Both the position numbers and the translations under genes were made by a program. Shown piece after piece: positions 36,101-45,135 of a DNA stretch of 64,000 nt. The DNA lies in assembly GCF_029029505.1 (NCBI RefSeq), contig NZ_JAKJSD010000014.1, positions 47,514-111,513 on the forward strand, written 5' to 3'. The DNA comes from Ancylomarina sp. DW003 (GTDB taxonomy: Bacteria > Bacteroidota > Bacteroidia > Bacteroidales > Marinifilaceae). Positions within the stretch are counted from its first letter, which is position 1; the number at the start of each line of letters is the position of its first letter. The notes beneath the pieces are model-generated. The model searched no databases and was not told the origin of the DNA. It was given only the letters and a program-made list of their open reading frames with translations.

Positions 36101-37132
36101 ATGAAAAAGTGTAAGCTAGTTTATATTGGGAATCAACTTTCGAAATATGGTTTGACACCAACTTTAGTTGAAACCTTGGGTGAGCGTTTAAAAGATGACT
36201 TTGAAGTTGTTCAAGGATCAGATAAACAAAATAAGTTGTTCCGTTTGATTCATATGTGGTGGTTGGTAATTCGAAATAGAAATTCTGATTATTTATTGAT
36301 TGATACATACAGTACTTCATCTTTTTTATTCGCATGGAGTTCTGCAATATTATCTAGACTATTTCAACTGAAATATATCCCTATACTTCACGGTGGTAAT
36401 TTGCCCTTAAGAGCTAAAAAGTCACCAAAATTAATGGAGCAATTTTTAAGTAAAGCTTATGAGGTTGTTTGTCCATCAGCTTACTTAAAAGTTGAGATGG
36501 AGAAGGCTGTTGGAGGAAATTATGTGGTTATTCCCAACTTCATTGATTTAGAGAATTACTCTTTTGAGGTAAAGAGGATTGAAGAAGATAAGGACATTAG
36601 TTTATTGTGGGTTCGCTCATTTCACTCTATATATAATCCCCAATTAGCAATTAAAGTATTGCATAAATTACATGAGAATGGGTTCATTCAAGCAAAACTG
36701 TGTATGGTTGGACCCAATAAGGACGGCTCTTTAAAAATGGTTAAAAAATTAGTTAAAGAACTTGGTCTAAGTGATTTTGTAAGTTTTACAGGAAAGATTT
36801 CGCAAAAAGAGTGGATCGCTTTATCCAGAGATTATAATATCTTCTTAAATACGACAAATATTGATAATACGCCTGTTAGTGTGATGGAAGCTATGTCTCT
36901 TGGATTCCCGGTAATAACAACTAATGTTGGTGGTATACCTTATCTATTTGAAGATAAGAAAGAAGGTATAATGGTAGAACCTAACAATAGTGAAAAAATT
37001 GTATCGGCTATTAACGAGCTAAAAAATCACTCAGAAAGAGCAATGGAAATTAGTATTGCAGCAAGAAATAAAGCTAGTGAATGGGATTGGAATTTGGTTC
37101 GAAATCAATGGCTAAGCTTGTTATCTAATTAA
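36101..37132 (+). CDS. Family 4 glycosyltransferase
   Basis: A 343-residue GT-B protein: CKLVYIGNQLSKYGLTPTLV start, HGGNLPLRAKKSP loop and the donor motif NIDNTPVSVMEAMSLGFPVI with NVGGIPYLFED. Its stop codon shares one base with the start of the next gene (TAATG), so translation of the ligase-like gene is coupled to it. Confidence 0.92.
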   Translation: MKKCKLVYIGNQLSKYGLTPTLVETLGERLKDDFEVVQGSDKQNKLFRLIHMWWLVIRNRNSDYLLIDTYSTSSFLFAWSSAILSRLFQLKYIPILHGGNLPLRAKKSPKLMEQFLSKAYEVVCPSAYLKVEMEKAVGGNYVVIPNFIDLENYSFEVKRIEEDKDISLLWVRSFHSIYNPQLAIKVLHKLHENGFIQAKLCMVGPNKDGSLKMVKKLVKELGLSDFVSFTGKISQKEWIALSRDYNIFLNTTNIDNTPVSVMEAMSLGFPVITTNVGGIPYLFEDKKEGIMVEPNNSEKIVSAINELKNHSERAMEISIAARNKASEWDWNLVRNQWLSLLSN

Positions 37133-38424
37133 TGTATATGAATCTATCGAAAATTTTATTTCGGATTGGTGCTAAGTATAGGAATCCTTCCTTGTGGAAT
37201 CATTATTCCGAATTGAAGAAAACTGAAAAGTATTCATTTGAAGAATTGAAAGCGTATCAGGAATTTCATTTAAGGAAGTACCTGTCATATGTAGGAGAGA
37301 CTTCTGTCTATTATAAGGACCTATTTCAAAAGTTAGGTATAAACCCTAAAACTATCACATTAAAAGATTTTTTTAATATACCCGTAATTTCTAAGAGTGA
37401 ATTACTTAGTAGAAAGTCTGAGAGTTATCAGGAAAAGAAATCTGAAAAAGAATTTTTGTGTGAGACATCAGGTACAAGCGGCGAGGTCTTAACTTTTTAT
37501 CGGAATGAATCTTGGGATTCTTTTAATCGAGCTTCCATGTTGAGAGGCTATTCATGGCATGGGGTAAAGCCTTGGGAATCGAATCTTTATTTTTGGGGAT
37601 ACAATACCGATGTGTCAGAAAGAAGAAAAATAAGATTTTTGGATTTTTTATTGAATCGATATCGGATGTTTGACTATGATGAAAAAAGTTTGTTTAGTCT
37701 GGAGAAAAAACTTCCAAAAGTTAAATACATAGAAGGTTACAGTTCTGTAATTTATGAATTGGCCAAGCTAATGGAAAAAAGAGGAATAAACCCTAAGAAT
37801 CTGAAGATGATAAAAGGAACTTCAGAGAAAATATATCCCCATTATCAAGACGTCGTAAAAAAAGTATTTGGACATAAAATCGTAAGTGAGTATGGAGCTG
37901 CCGAAACAGGAATAATTGCTTTTGAATGTGCAGAGGGAAATATGCACATTAATATGGAAGGTGTATATGTTGAGACCGATGAAAATAATGAAATTATTGT
38001 AACAAATTTCCATTCTTATTCTTTTCCAATTATTAGGTATAAACTAGGAGATTCTGTGATATTGGCCCCTGGAGATAAAAAGTGTAAATGTGGATTACAG
38101 CATCCTATTATTGAGGAAATTAATGGGAGAATTGGGAAAAGTATTTTAGGAGAGAATAAAAAATATCCGAGTTTAACTCTTTACTACGTATTCAAGAATA
38201 TTTATTTGAAGCATAAAGTGCAGATTAACTATCAGGCTCATCAAACAGAAAAAGGGAAATTAGATATCTGGTTAAAAGAGGATGTTTCAGAAAAAATGAA
38301 AGATCTGATATTGCTTGAAGCCTATAAATATTTTGAGACTGATATTGACTTAAACATTTTGCATAGAACGAATTTCCGCCAAAAATCGGGAAAGCTTAGA
38401 GATTTTATTACAACGATAGATTAA
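37132..38424 (+). CDS. PaaK/CapK-like adenylate-forming ligase
   Basis: A 430-residue protein of the phenylacetate-CoA-ligase-like branch found in capsule loci (CapK). The N-terminus is helical (KYSFEELKAYQEFHLRKYL). The ATP-binding loop is CETSGTSGEVLTFYRN (about 113-128), and IVSEYGAAETGIIAFEC is the aromatic core motif. These proteins are presumed to activate a carboxylate as an acyl-AMP for attachment to the glycan, but biochemical proof is scarce. A CxC-x-C pattern (KKCKCGLQH, about 325) may bind zinc. It is the second adenylate-forming enzyme in this locus after the ligase of the carrier module. Confidence 0.85.
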   Translation: MYMNLSKILFRIGAKYRNPSLWNHYSELKKTEKYSFEELKAYQEFHLRKYLSYVGETSVYYKDLFQKLGINPKTITLKDFFNIPVISKSELLSRKSESYQEKKSEKEFLCETSGTSGEVLTFYRNESWDSFNRASMLRGYSWHGVKPWESNLYFWGYNTDVSERRKIRFLDFLLNRYRMFDYDEKSLFSLEKKLPKVKYIEGYSSVIYELAKLMEKRGINPKNLKMIKGTSEKIYPHYQDVVKKVFGHKIVSEYGAAETGIIAFECAEGNMHINMEGVYVETDENNEIIVTNFHSYSFPIIRYKLGDSVILAPGDKKCKCGLQHPIIEEINGRIGKSILGENKKYPSLTLYYVFKNIYLKHKVQINYQAHQTEKGKLDIWLKEDVSEKMKDLILLEAYKYFETDIDLNILHRTNFRQKSGKLRDFITTID

Positions 38425-38431
38425 GTGTATT

Positions 38432-39190
38432 ATGGATCAACCATTGGTATCAATAATTACTCCGGTTTATAATTCATCTTTATTTTTAAAGGATACGGCG
38501 GAAAGTGTTTTTTGTCAAGGCTACAAAAATTGGGAATGGATCTTAATAGATGATAAATCGACTGATGATTCATGGCATGTTCTTTCTGAACTTAGTCGTG
38601 AAGATGATCGTGTTAAAATATTTTGTAATGAAGTTAATTCAGGTTCAGGGATAACTCGTAATAATGCCATAAGAAAGGCTAAGGGAAAATATATTGCATT
38701 CTTAGACAGTGATGATATTTGGCATTCTAAAAAATTAGAGAAACACATTGCTTTTATGATAGAAAAAAAGGCTCTTTTTTCTCATACTTCATACGGATAT
38801 CTAGATGAAAAAGGAAATGTGATTAAAAATACTTTTCGTATAAGTAAGAATCCTGTTTCATATAAAGATCTATTAAAACGCACTGAAATCAGTTGCTTAA
38901 CAGCGATATATGATGCGGAGATTTTGGGGAAATTTTATATGTCCGAACATAGAAGAAAGCAGGATTATGCTTTATGGCTCTCAATACTTAAAACAGGTAC
39001 GAAATCGTATGGTCTTGATGAAGAATTAGCTTTCTACAGACAGCGAGTAGGCTCAGCAACCAGCAATAAATTTAAGCTAGTAGGAAAGCACTTCTTATTT
39101 TTGAAAGAAACTCAAAGAATGAGGACACATCAAGCGATTAAGTATACCGTTTTGTGGATGATAAACGGTTTTGTACGATATTACTTATAA
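38432..39190 (+). CDS. Family 2 glycosyltransferase
   Basis: A 252-residue GT-A enzyme: LVSIITPVYNSSLFLKDTAE start, WILIDDKSTDDSWH and the metal-binding FLDSDDIWH motif. The C-terminal RRKQDYALWLSIL segment is typical of the WcaA/LgtD-like group. It lies seven bases after the ligase-like gene. Confidence 0.92.
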   Translation: MDQPLVSIITPVYNSSLFLKDTAESVFCQGYKNWEWILIDDKSTDDSWHVLSELSREDDRVKIFCNEVNSGSGITRNNAIRKAKGKYIAFLDSDDIWHSKKLEKHIAFMIEKKALFSHTSYGYLDEKGNVIKNTFRISKNPVSYKDLLKRTEISCLTAIYDAEILGKFYMSEHRRKQDYALWLSILKTGTKSYGLDEELAFYRQRVGSATSNKFKLVGKHFLFLKETQRMRTHQAIKYTVLWMINGFVRYYL

Positions 39191-39241
39191 CTCTTCAATC
39201 TGAAAATAAATACTGGCAAAATAGTTCTTATTAAAACTGAC

Positions 39242-40219
39242 ATGTTTTTGACTTATATCTATTATTTCATAATCTTATTGGGAGGACTTAATGTATATTT
39301 TGCAATCGCAAATAAATTTAAGATTGTTGACAAACCTAATATAAGAAGTTCTCATTCTAACACTGTGATTCGTGGTGGGGGAGTAATATTTTATTTGGCT
39401 GCTTTACTTTGGTTTTTCCAATCTGGATTTGAATATTCATGGTTTTATTTGGGATTGACAGCAATTTCTTTAATCAGTTTTCTAGATGATATTTTATCAT
39501 TATCTAATTGGCTTAGACTATTGGTACATTTAATTTCGATATTATTAATCTGCGTTCAACTGAATGTTTTTTCCAGTTCAATCATTTACCTTTTTGTAGG
39601 TGTAATTATTAGTATTGGAGCTATAAATACTTTTAATTTTATGGATGGTATTAATGGCATTACTGGCTTATATAGTTTTGCTGTTTTAACTTGTTTATGG
39701 TTTGTCAATAATTACGTTACAAGTTTTATTCAGAATCATTTTATTTACGTCCTTGGGCTGTCCTTATTAGTATTTCTGTATTATAATATTCGCATTAGAG
39801 CTAAGTGTTTTGCAGGAGATGTTGGAGCAGTAAGTGTTGCATTTATTTTACTTTTCTTACTTTGGAAATTAGTAATTGTAAGTGGAGACCTAAGTTTTTT
39901 TATTCTTCTGGTTGTATACGGTATCGATTCAATATTGACCATTGTTCATCGTCTAATATTAAGAGAGAATATATTCGAAGCGCATAGAAAACATCTTTAT
40001 CAAATACTAGCAAATGAAGCTCGAATTTCTCATGTAAAAGTAGCTTGTGGGTATGCATTCTTACAAATAATCATATTTATTGGTTATTTCTTCCTAATGG
40101 ATCAAGATATGATGATTCGTTACTATTATTTATTTTCTATCGTTATTCTTTTATCAATAGCTTATTTCTTCATTAAAAGAAAGCTTTATAATTTGCATAT
40201 AAAAATGCAAGCTAAGTAA
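39242..40219 (+). CDS. Undecaprenyl-phosphate sugar-1-phosphate transferase (MraY/WecA/WbpL-like)
   Basis: A 325-residue polytopic protein with about 10 helices. It contains the family motifs SFLDDIL (first Asp pair), NTFNFMDGINGITG (second motif, about 130-143) and FAGDVGAVSVAF. The loop EAHRKHLYQIL matches the HxH-like motif of WbpL/WecA branches (AHRxHLYQ). It loads the first sugar phosphate on undecaprenyl phosphate and so starts repeat-unit assembly. Directly followed by the PglF/WbpM-like dehydratase, the same pair as WbpL-WbpM at the end of Pseudomonas O-antigen loci. Confidence 0.9.
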   Translation: MFLTYIYYFIILLGGLNVYFAIANKFKIVDKPNIRSSHSNTVIRGGGVIFYLAALLWFFQSGFEYSWFYLGLTAISLISFLDDILSLSNWLRLLVHLISILLICVQLNVFSSSIIYLFVGVIISIGAINTFNFMDGINGITGLYSFAVLTCLWFVNNYVTSFIQNHFIYVLGLSLLVFLYYNIRIRAKCFAGDVGAVSVAFILLFLLWKLVIVSGDLSFFILLVVYGIDSILTIVHRLILRENIFEAHRKHLYQILANEARISHVKVACGYAFLQIIIFIGYFFLMDQDMMIRYYYLFSIVILLSIAYFFIKRKLYNLHIKMQAK

Positions 40220-40377
40220 TAAGCAGAGTTGATTTATTCAAAGTTATGGTATTGGTAAACTATTTTATGTGAATGATGGTTTGTCAGTGAAATGACTTTA
40301 GGAGCATATGGTAAGAACAAGAGACATGCAGTTCTCTTGTTTATTCCTTTTTAATTTTCTTTCAATTATACACAGAT

Positions 40378-42471
40378 ATGTTGTTTTTTAAAATGATTAA
40401 ATTTTTGAAAGTGCGATTGCTGAAGCTTCTAAATGCAAGGATTCTATCCCCGTGGTGGATATTTTTGATTGATTTAATTTTAACATCTATAGCTTTTATA
40501 ATTGCTTATGTGGTACGATTAAACTTCAAACTTCCCACTATAAGTGTTTTTGAGTTTCTAATTGCAGGAGGAATATGTGTTGGGGTATATGCAGCTAGTT
40601 TTTTATTTTTTAGTTCATATAAAGGTGTAATTCGTCACACGGAACTGAGGGAATTAATTCGATTAATTTATACAAACTTTAGTGCTGTCGTTGTGCTTTT
40701 TGGATTGGATTTCTTGAATCAATTCTTTGAATTAGGAGTAATACATGTACCTTATTTGGTATTGGTTCTTCAAGCTGTATTTACCTTATTTTTTCTGACT
40801 GGATTCAGATTATTCGTAAGAGAGATCTTTTCGTATTTGTCAAAAGTTGAGAAAACAAAGAAAACATTAATTTATGGAGCTGGAGATTTAGGTCTATTAG
40901 CTCTGGAAATACTTAATAAGGAGCGTAAAGAGAATTATCAAGTAGTTGGATTTGTTGATGATGACAAGAATAAGTGGGCGACACATTTAAGAGATATTCA
41001 AGTAAGTGGTTTTCCAAAAGCTTTGTCTACTGGCTTGAAAAAAGGAGTTAGCATGGTCGTTCTAGCTATATCTAAAATGCGAAAGGAGAAAATTAGTGAA
41101 ATCACAGAAATTTGCTTGGAAAATAATTGGGAAGTAAAAGTTTTACCTGCATTTGATGATTGGATCGATGGGAAGATGCCGGTTAAAAGTGTCAGGGATG
41201 TTAAAATAGAAGATTTGTTAGGGAGAGATGAGATTCGATTGAATTTGCAACGAATTCATCAAAATTTGGTAGGTAGAACTATATTAGTAACTGGAGCTGC
41301 TGGATCTATTGGTTCAGAGATTGTTCGTCAGTTGTTGAAATACCCAATAGGAAAATTAGTTCTTCTTGATCAAGCCGAATCAGCTTTGTATGATTTACAG
41401 CAAGAAATTAATTCGAAATATAAAAAAGCTTCATTTGAGCTTGTGATTGCTGACGTCTCAAATTCATCTAGAATGCGAAAAGTTTTTGAACATTTTAATC
41501 CTGAAATAGTTTTCAATGCTGCTGCATATAAGCATGTGCCTTTGATGGAAGATAATCCATATGAAGCTTTAAGAGTAAATGTTGGAGGAACAAGAATATT
41601 AGCAGATTTATCCGTCGAATTTGGGGTTGAAAAATTTGTCATGATTTCTACTGACAAAGCTGTAAACCCTACCAATGTGATGGGGGCATCTAAACGTATT
41701 TGTGAAATATATATTCAATCATTGGCTCAAAGAGTAGACATAAATACGTCTTTTATAACGACTCGATTTGGAAATGTACTTGGCTCGAATGGCTCGGTTG
41801 TTCCCCTATTTAAAAGGCAAATAGAACAGGGAGGACCAGTTAAAGTTACTCATCCCGATATAACTCGCTATTTTATGACTATCCCAGAGGCCTGCCAATT
41901 GGTATTAGAAGCTGGCTGTATGGGCAAAGGAGGAGAGATCTTTGTTTTTGATATGGGGAAACCAGTTAAAATTCTGGATTTAGCGAAAAAAATGATTCAA
42001 TTAGCAGGACTAAAATTGAATGTTGATATCCATATTAGTTTTACAGGGCTGAGACCTGGAGAAAAACTGTATGAAGAGCTGTTGGCAAGAAATGAAAATA
42101 CACTTCCTACTCATAATGATAAAATTATGATTGGACAAGTTCGATCTCATGATTTTGAGGTGATTAATACAGCTATAACTGAGATTTTAAATTATTTGAA
42201 TGTTGAAAATAACGAAATGCTTGTAGCTCGAATGAAGAATTTGGTACCGGAGTTTATATCAAAGAATTCTACATATGAGCTATTGGATGATCAGGCTAAA
42301 ATGACAAATGATGAGTTATTATTATTTCATTCTAAAAAATCAAAGGTCGATTCTTTAAAGAAAGCAGATGGATTTAAGACGTCAAAAATTGAGAAAGATA
42401 GAAGTGGGAAATCGAAATTAGTAAAAGTTGAATCACCCAAAAGTAAAGTGAAAACATATAACTCTCTTTAG
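40378..42471 (+). CDS. Membrane-bound nucleotide-sugar 4,6-dehydratase (PglF/CapD/WbpM/FlaA1 family)
   Basis: A 697-residue protein with four N-terminal membrane helices (about 25-150). A first nucleotide-binding fold follows (LIYGAGDLGLLALEIL), then the SDR dehydratase domain with GAAGSIGSEIVRQLL at about 300, FNAAAYKHVPLMEDNP and the catalytic MISTDKAVNPTNVMGASKR. The family converts UDP-GlcNAc to a 4-keto-6-deoxy sugar, the likely substrate for the DegT aminotransferase. The last 50 residues (about 645-697) are an unusual Lys/Ser-rich tail (KSKVDSLKKADGFKTSKIEK) not expected in this family. Confidence 0.93.
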   Translation: MLFFKMIKFLKVRLLKLLNARILSPWWIFLIDLILTSIAFIIAYVVRLNFKLPTISVFEFLIAGGICVGVYAASFLFFSSYKGVIRHTELRELIRLIYTNFSAVVVLFGLDFLNQFFELGVIHVPYLVLVLQAVFTLFFLTGFRLFVREIFSYLSKVEKTKKTLIYGAGDLGLLALEILNKERKENYQVVGFVDDDKNKWATHLRDIQVSGFPKALSTGLKKGVSMVVLAISKMRKEKISEITEICLENNWEVKVLPAFDDWIDGKMPVKSVRDVKIEDLLGRDEIRLNLQRIHQNLVGRTILVTGAAGSIGSEIVRQLLKYPIGKLVLLDQAESALYDLQQEINSKYKKASFELVIADVSNSSRMRKVFEHFNPEIVFNAAAYKHVPLMEDNPYEALRVNVGGTRILADLSVEFGVEKFVMISTDKAVNPTNVMGASKRICEIYIQSLAQRVDINTSFITTRFGNVLGSNGSVVPLFKRQIEQGGPVKVTHPDITRYFMTIPEACQLVLEAGCMGKGGEIFVFDMGKPVKILDLAKKMIQLAGLKLNVDIHISFTGLRPGEKLYEELLARNENTLPTHNDKIMIGQVRSHDFEVINTAITEILNYLNVENNEMLVARMKNLVPEFISKNSTYELLDDQAKMTNDELLLFHSKKSKVDSLKKADGFKTSKIEKDRSGKSKLVKVESPKSKVKTYNSL

Positions 42472-42769
42472 TGTTGATACTGAACTATACTGATTAAATT
42501 AAAATGATTAATGAATAAAATTCAGGCTAAATAATTTCAAATATTTTTTTTAATGTAAAATAAGTGTTCCTTAATATAAAATGTTGAGGGAGGGTGATGT
42601 TTTATTTATAAAATAATTTTCATCCTTTTTGAAACTATTGAATTTTTTTATCGTATACCCCCTTATGTATATATCGTCAGTATTTAGTCATGAACTTTAA
42701 TATTGACTATTCTCTCTTGTTCGAAATAACTTGTGAACTAACTGTTTCAGTATTAAAAGGAAATTTAAA
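42472..42769. other. Gap after the last polymer-synthesis gene
   Basis: 298 bases without a gene. I saw no good terminator hairpin and no unambiguous promoter; the change from cytosolic synthesis genes to secreted proteins suggests a transcription unit boundary here. Confidence 0.35.
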
Positions 42770-44392
42770 ATGAAGCCCATCACTATTTTTTCAAATAGAT
42801 TGTCCGGAGTATTTCAGACGATTATTAAATTACATTTCTTATTAATATTCTTCACATGCCAGTCTTATGCAACTTCTTTTCATGTTACAGAAGATGGAAC
42901 TGCTAATGGGGATGGAACTGAATTCAGTCCTTGGGATCTTAGAACGGCCCTTTCACACCCTTCAAGTGTAATGCCTGGAGATACCATTTGGTTACATTCC
43001 GGTACATATAAAGGACATTTTTCAAGTGATTTAGTTGGTTCTAAAGACGCAAATATTGTAGTACGTCAATATCCTGGAGAAAGAGCTATAATTGATGGGG
43101 TTGGGCGAACAGGTTCTGGTATTTTAACTATAAAAGGAGAATATACTAGTTATTGGGGGTTTACAATTACTGATTCTAATACTCAACGTCGATCACAAAT
43201 ATCTGGAAGTTTTCCATCAGATATTCCTAATGCTACAGGTTTAAATGTTATGGGACACCATATAAAACTTATTAATATCATTGTGCACGATGCCCCAGGT
43301 AATGGTATAGCAGCTTGGAAACAGTCTATTGATACTGAAATTTATGGGTGCATAATTTATCATAATGGGTGGCAGGGGCCTGATAGAGGTCATGGTCATG
43401 CTTTTTATTCTCAGAATCTAGATGGGACTAAGGTAGTAATGGATAATCTCATGTTTAATAATTTCAGCATGGGGCTACATGTTTATACAGAGAATGGCTC
43501 AATACAAGGTTTCCATATTGAAGGTAATTCGTGTTTTAATAATGGAATAATTTCAGGAGATACTAAGTTAACCGCTAATGCACTTGTTGGGGGAAGTCAA
43601 CCTGCTGATAGATTAGTATATAGAGATAACTATACTTTTCACAATTCATCAATAATTGCAGATAATGTTCGTTTTGGATATGATGTTGCTAATGGAGATA
43701 TTATTGTTAAAGATAATTATATGATGGGAGGTTTTCCTGTATTAAGAATAAACAATTGGAATTCAGTTGAATTAAGTGGAAATACAATTCTTGGGTTTGG
43801 TAAATTAGTTTATTTGGAAGTACCTTCAGGAGTCCAAACTTCATCGTATAACTGGGATAATAATATGTATTATGCCGGGACCCATGATAAACCCTATAAC
43901 CATATTTCCCTAAATTTTGATCAATGGAAACAAACATACTCAATTGATGCTAATAGTCAATATACCACGTTGGCTCCGGTAGGAACAAAAGTTTTTGTAC
44001 GACCTAATAAATACGAAGCAGGACGTTCTTATATAACTGTATATAATTGGGATTTAAAAAATTCTGTTGATGTCGACTTATCTGATTTAATAGAGGAAGG
44101 AGCAAGCTATGAGATTTTTGATATAGAATATCTAGGCCATGAACCATTATTAGCAGGTAAATACGATGGAGGTAGTGTTAGTATTCCTATGAATCTGACT
44201 AAAACAGTGCAGCCAATTGGAAATGTTCCAACAGCCTTTAACCATACTGGCTTGGAATTTGGGGTTTATCTAATAAAAAGTAATACAATTAATCAAGATA
44301 AGAATCAATATTTAACTGATACCAAAAAAGCTTTCATAAAAGAAATAGGTGTTGAAGAAAAGAATCTTGAATCTAGCTCTTTGGAGTATTAA
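42770..44392 (+). CDS. Secreted right-handed parallel beta-helix protein
   Basis: A 540-residue protein with an N-terminal hydrophobic signal (IIKLHFLLIFFTCQSYA, cleavage near 36). It then has the typical start of beta-helix polysaccharide-active proteins: FHVTEDGTANGDGTEFSPWD, PGDTIWLHSGTYKGHF and YPGERAIIDG. Repeated short strands follow (GLNVMGHHIKLINIIVHDAP; SVELSGNTILGF). A beta-sandwich-like tail (about 405-510) ends in HTGLEFGVYLIKS. It could be a lyase, epimerase or acetylesterase for the capsule, or a structural surface protein; no catalytic set is certain. The C-terminal tail motif recurs in the next small protein. Confidence 0.75.
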   Translation: MKPITIFSNRLSGVFQTIIKLHFLLIFFTCQSYATSFHVTEDGTANGDGTEFSPWDLRTALSHPSSVMPGDTIWLHSGTYKGHFSSDLVGSKDANIVVRQYPGERAIIDGVGRTGSGILTIKGEYTSYWGFTITDSNTQRRSQISGSFPSDIPNATGLNVMGHHIKLINIIVHDAPGNGIAAWKQSIDTEIYGCIIYHNGWQGPDRGHGHAFYSQNLDGTKVVMDNLMFNNFSMGLHVYTENGSIQGFHIEGNSCFNNGIISGDTKLTANALVGGSQPADRLVYRDNYTFHNSSIIADNVRFGYDVANGDIIVKDNYMMGGFPVLRINNWNSVELSGNTILGFGKLVYLEVPSGVQTSSYNWDNNMYYAGTHDKPYNHISLNFDQWKQTYSIDANSQYTTLAPVGTKVFVRPNKYEAGRSYITVYNWDLKNSVDVDLSDLIEEGASYEIFDIEYLGHEPLLAGKYDGGSVSIPMNLTKTVQPIGNVPTAFNHTGLEFGVYLIKSNTINQDKNQYLTDTKKAFIKEIGVEEKNLESSSLEY

Positions 44393-44446
44393 TAAGTATT
44401 AAAAAATTACGTAAGAAACTAACGATTAACACTTCATTTATTAATC

Positions 44447-44770
44447 ATGAAAAATTTATTCTATATATTATTTTTAGGTTATCTGATGTTTTGTTGTACT
44501 GAAAAAAACGGAAATGGGAATGGTGGTGGAGAAATTCCGCTCGTTCCTGAAGTACGAAATCCTGAAATTTATGATGTTGAAAATTTATTTTCAAAGCCTA
44601 TTGTTGTTGTTGATGATATTGATACTACAGTTATTATTCCGTTAGATCTAGTATCGACTTCACCGCCAGTTAAAAGTGTTCCCAGTATTCCAAAGCATAC
44701 CAGTATGGAATTTGGTGTGTATATACAACAAGAGGGAGTAGTTAAAAGCAGTTCTACCGATAAAGAATAA
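44447..44770 (+). CDS. Small lipoprotein with a tail motif shared with the preceding gene
   Basis: A 107-residue lipoprotein: signal peptide with lipobox MFCC (Cys16 or 17), then a Gly/Asn-rich linker (KNGNGNGGGE). The C-terminus PSIPKHTSMEFGVYIQQ matches the end of the upstream beta-helix protein (PTAFNHTGLEFGVYLIK) in pattern and position. Between them is a short VVDDIDTTVIIPLD strand segment. It is not recognised as a known family. It may be a vestige of a duplicated beta-helix gene or a partner that shares a docking tail. It is probably cotranscribed with the preceding gene, 54 bases away. Confidence 0.65.
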   Translation: MKNLFYILFLGYLMFCCTEKNGNGNGGGEIPLVPEVRNPEIYDVENLFSKPIVVVDDIDTTVIIPLDLVSTSPPVKSVPSIPKHTSMEFGVYIQQEGVVKSSSTDKE

Positions 44771-45135
44771 TAGTTTCTGTAATTATTTATCATTTATTTC
44801 TCTAGTGCTATTTTTTAAACAATATAACTTGATGTTCACTAAAGGGCTTAGTAATTGAGTTGTTAAAAAAAACAACTAATATGACTAGTTGTGAGGTAGT
44901 TGGTGTTGTATCTCCATTTGCTTATGTAAGATTATCTTCAGTATATCAAAAGCCATTTTCTCTTCAATTCATTTAATAAACACTGTTGAGGCTTTATTAT
45001 AATGAATGTTTTGCTTTTAATTAGCTATTATAAAGGCTGTTGTTGGATTTGTTTGTCAAATAGTTTTTGACAAAGGCTTCTTCTTTGGCTAAATTGATTT
45101 AATTATAAATACCAAAATCTTTAATATTTGTTATT
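44771..45135. other. 365-base intergenic stretch between two lipoprotein genes
   Basis: No gene seen. A short inverted repeat (ACAACTA 44872-44878 with TAGTTGT 44886-44892) is preceded by an A run, so on the minus strand it would look like a terminator, although no minus-strand gene ends here. Confidence 0.4.

Noticed and set aside
39805..39987. Short plus-strand frame inside the WecA/WbpL-like gene
   Set aside because: Out-of-frame shadow of a well supported membrane transferase; no signal or domain.
44872..44892. Terminator-like hairpin on the minus strand
   Set aside because: No minus-strand gene ends here; the only minus-strand frame nearby is the broken transposase more than 1 kb away.
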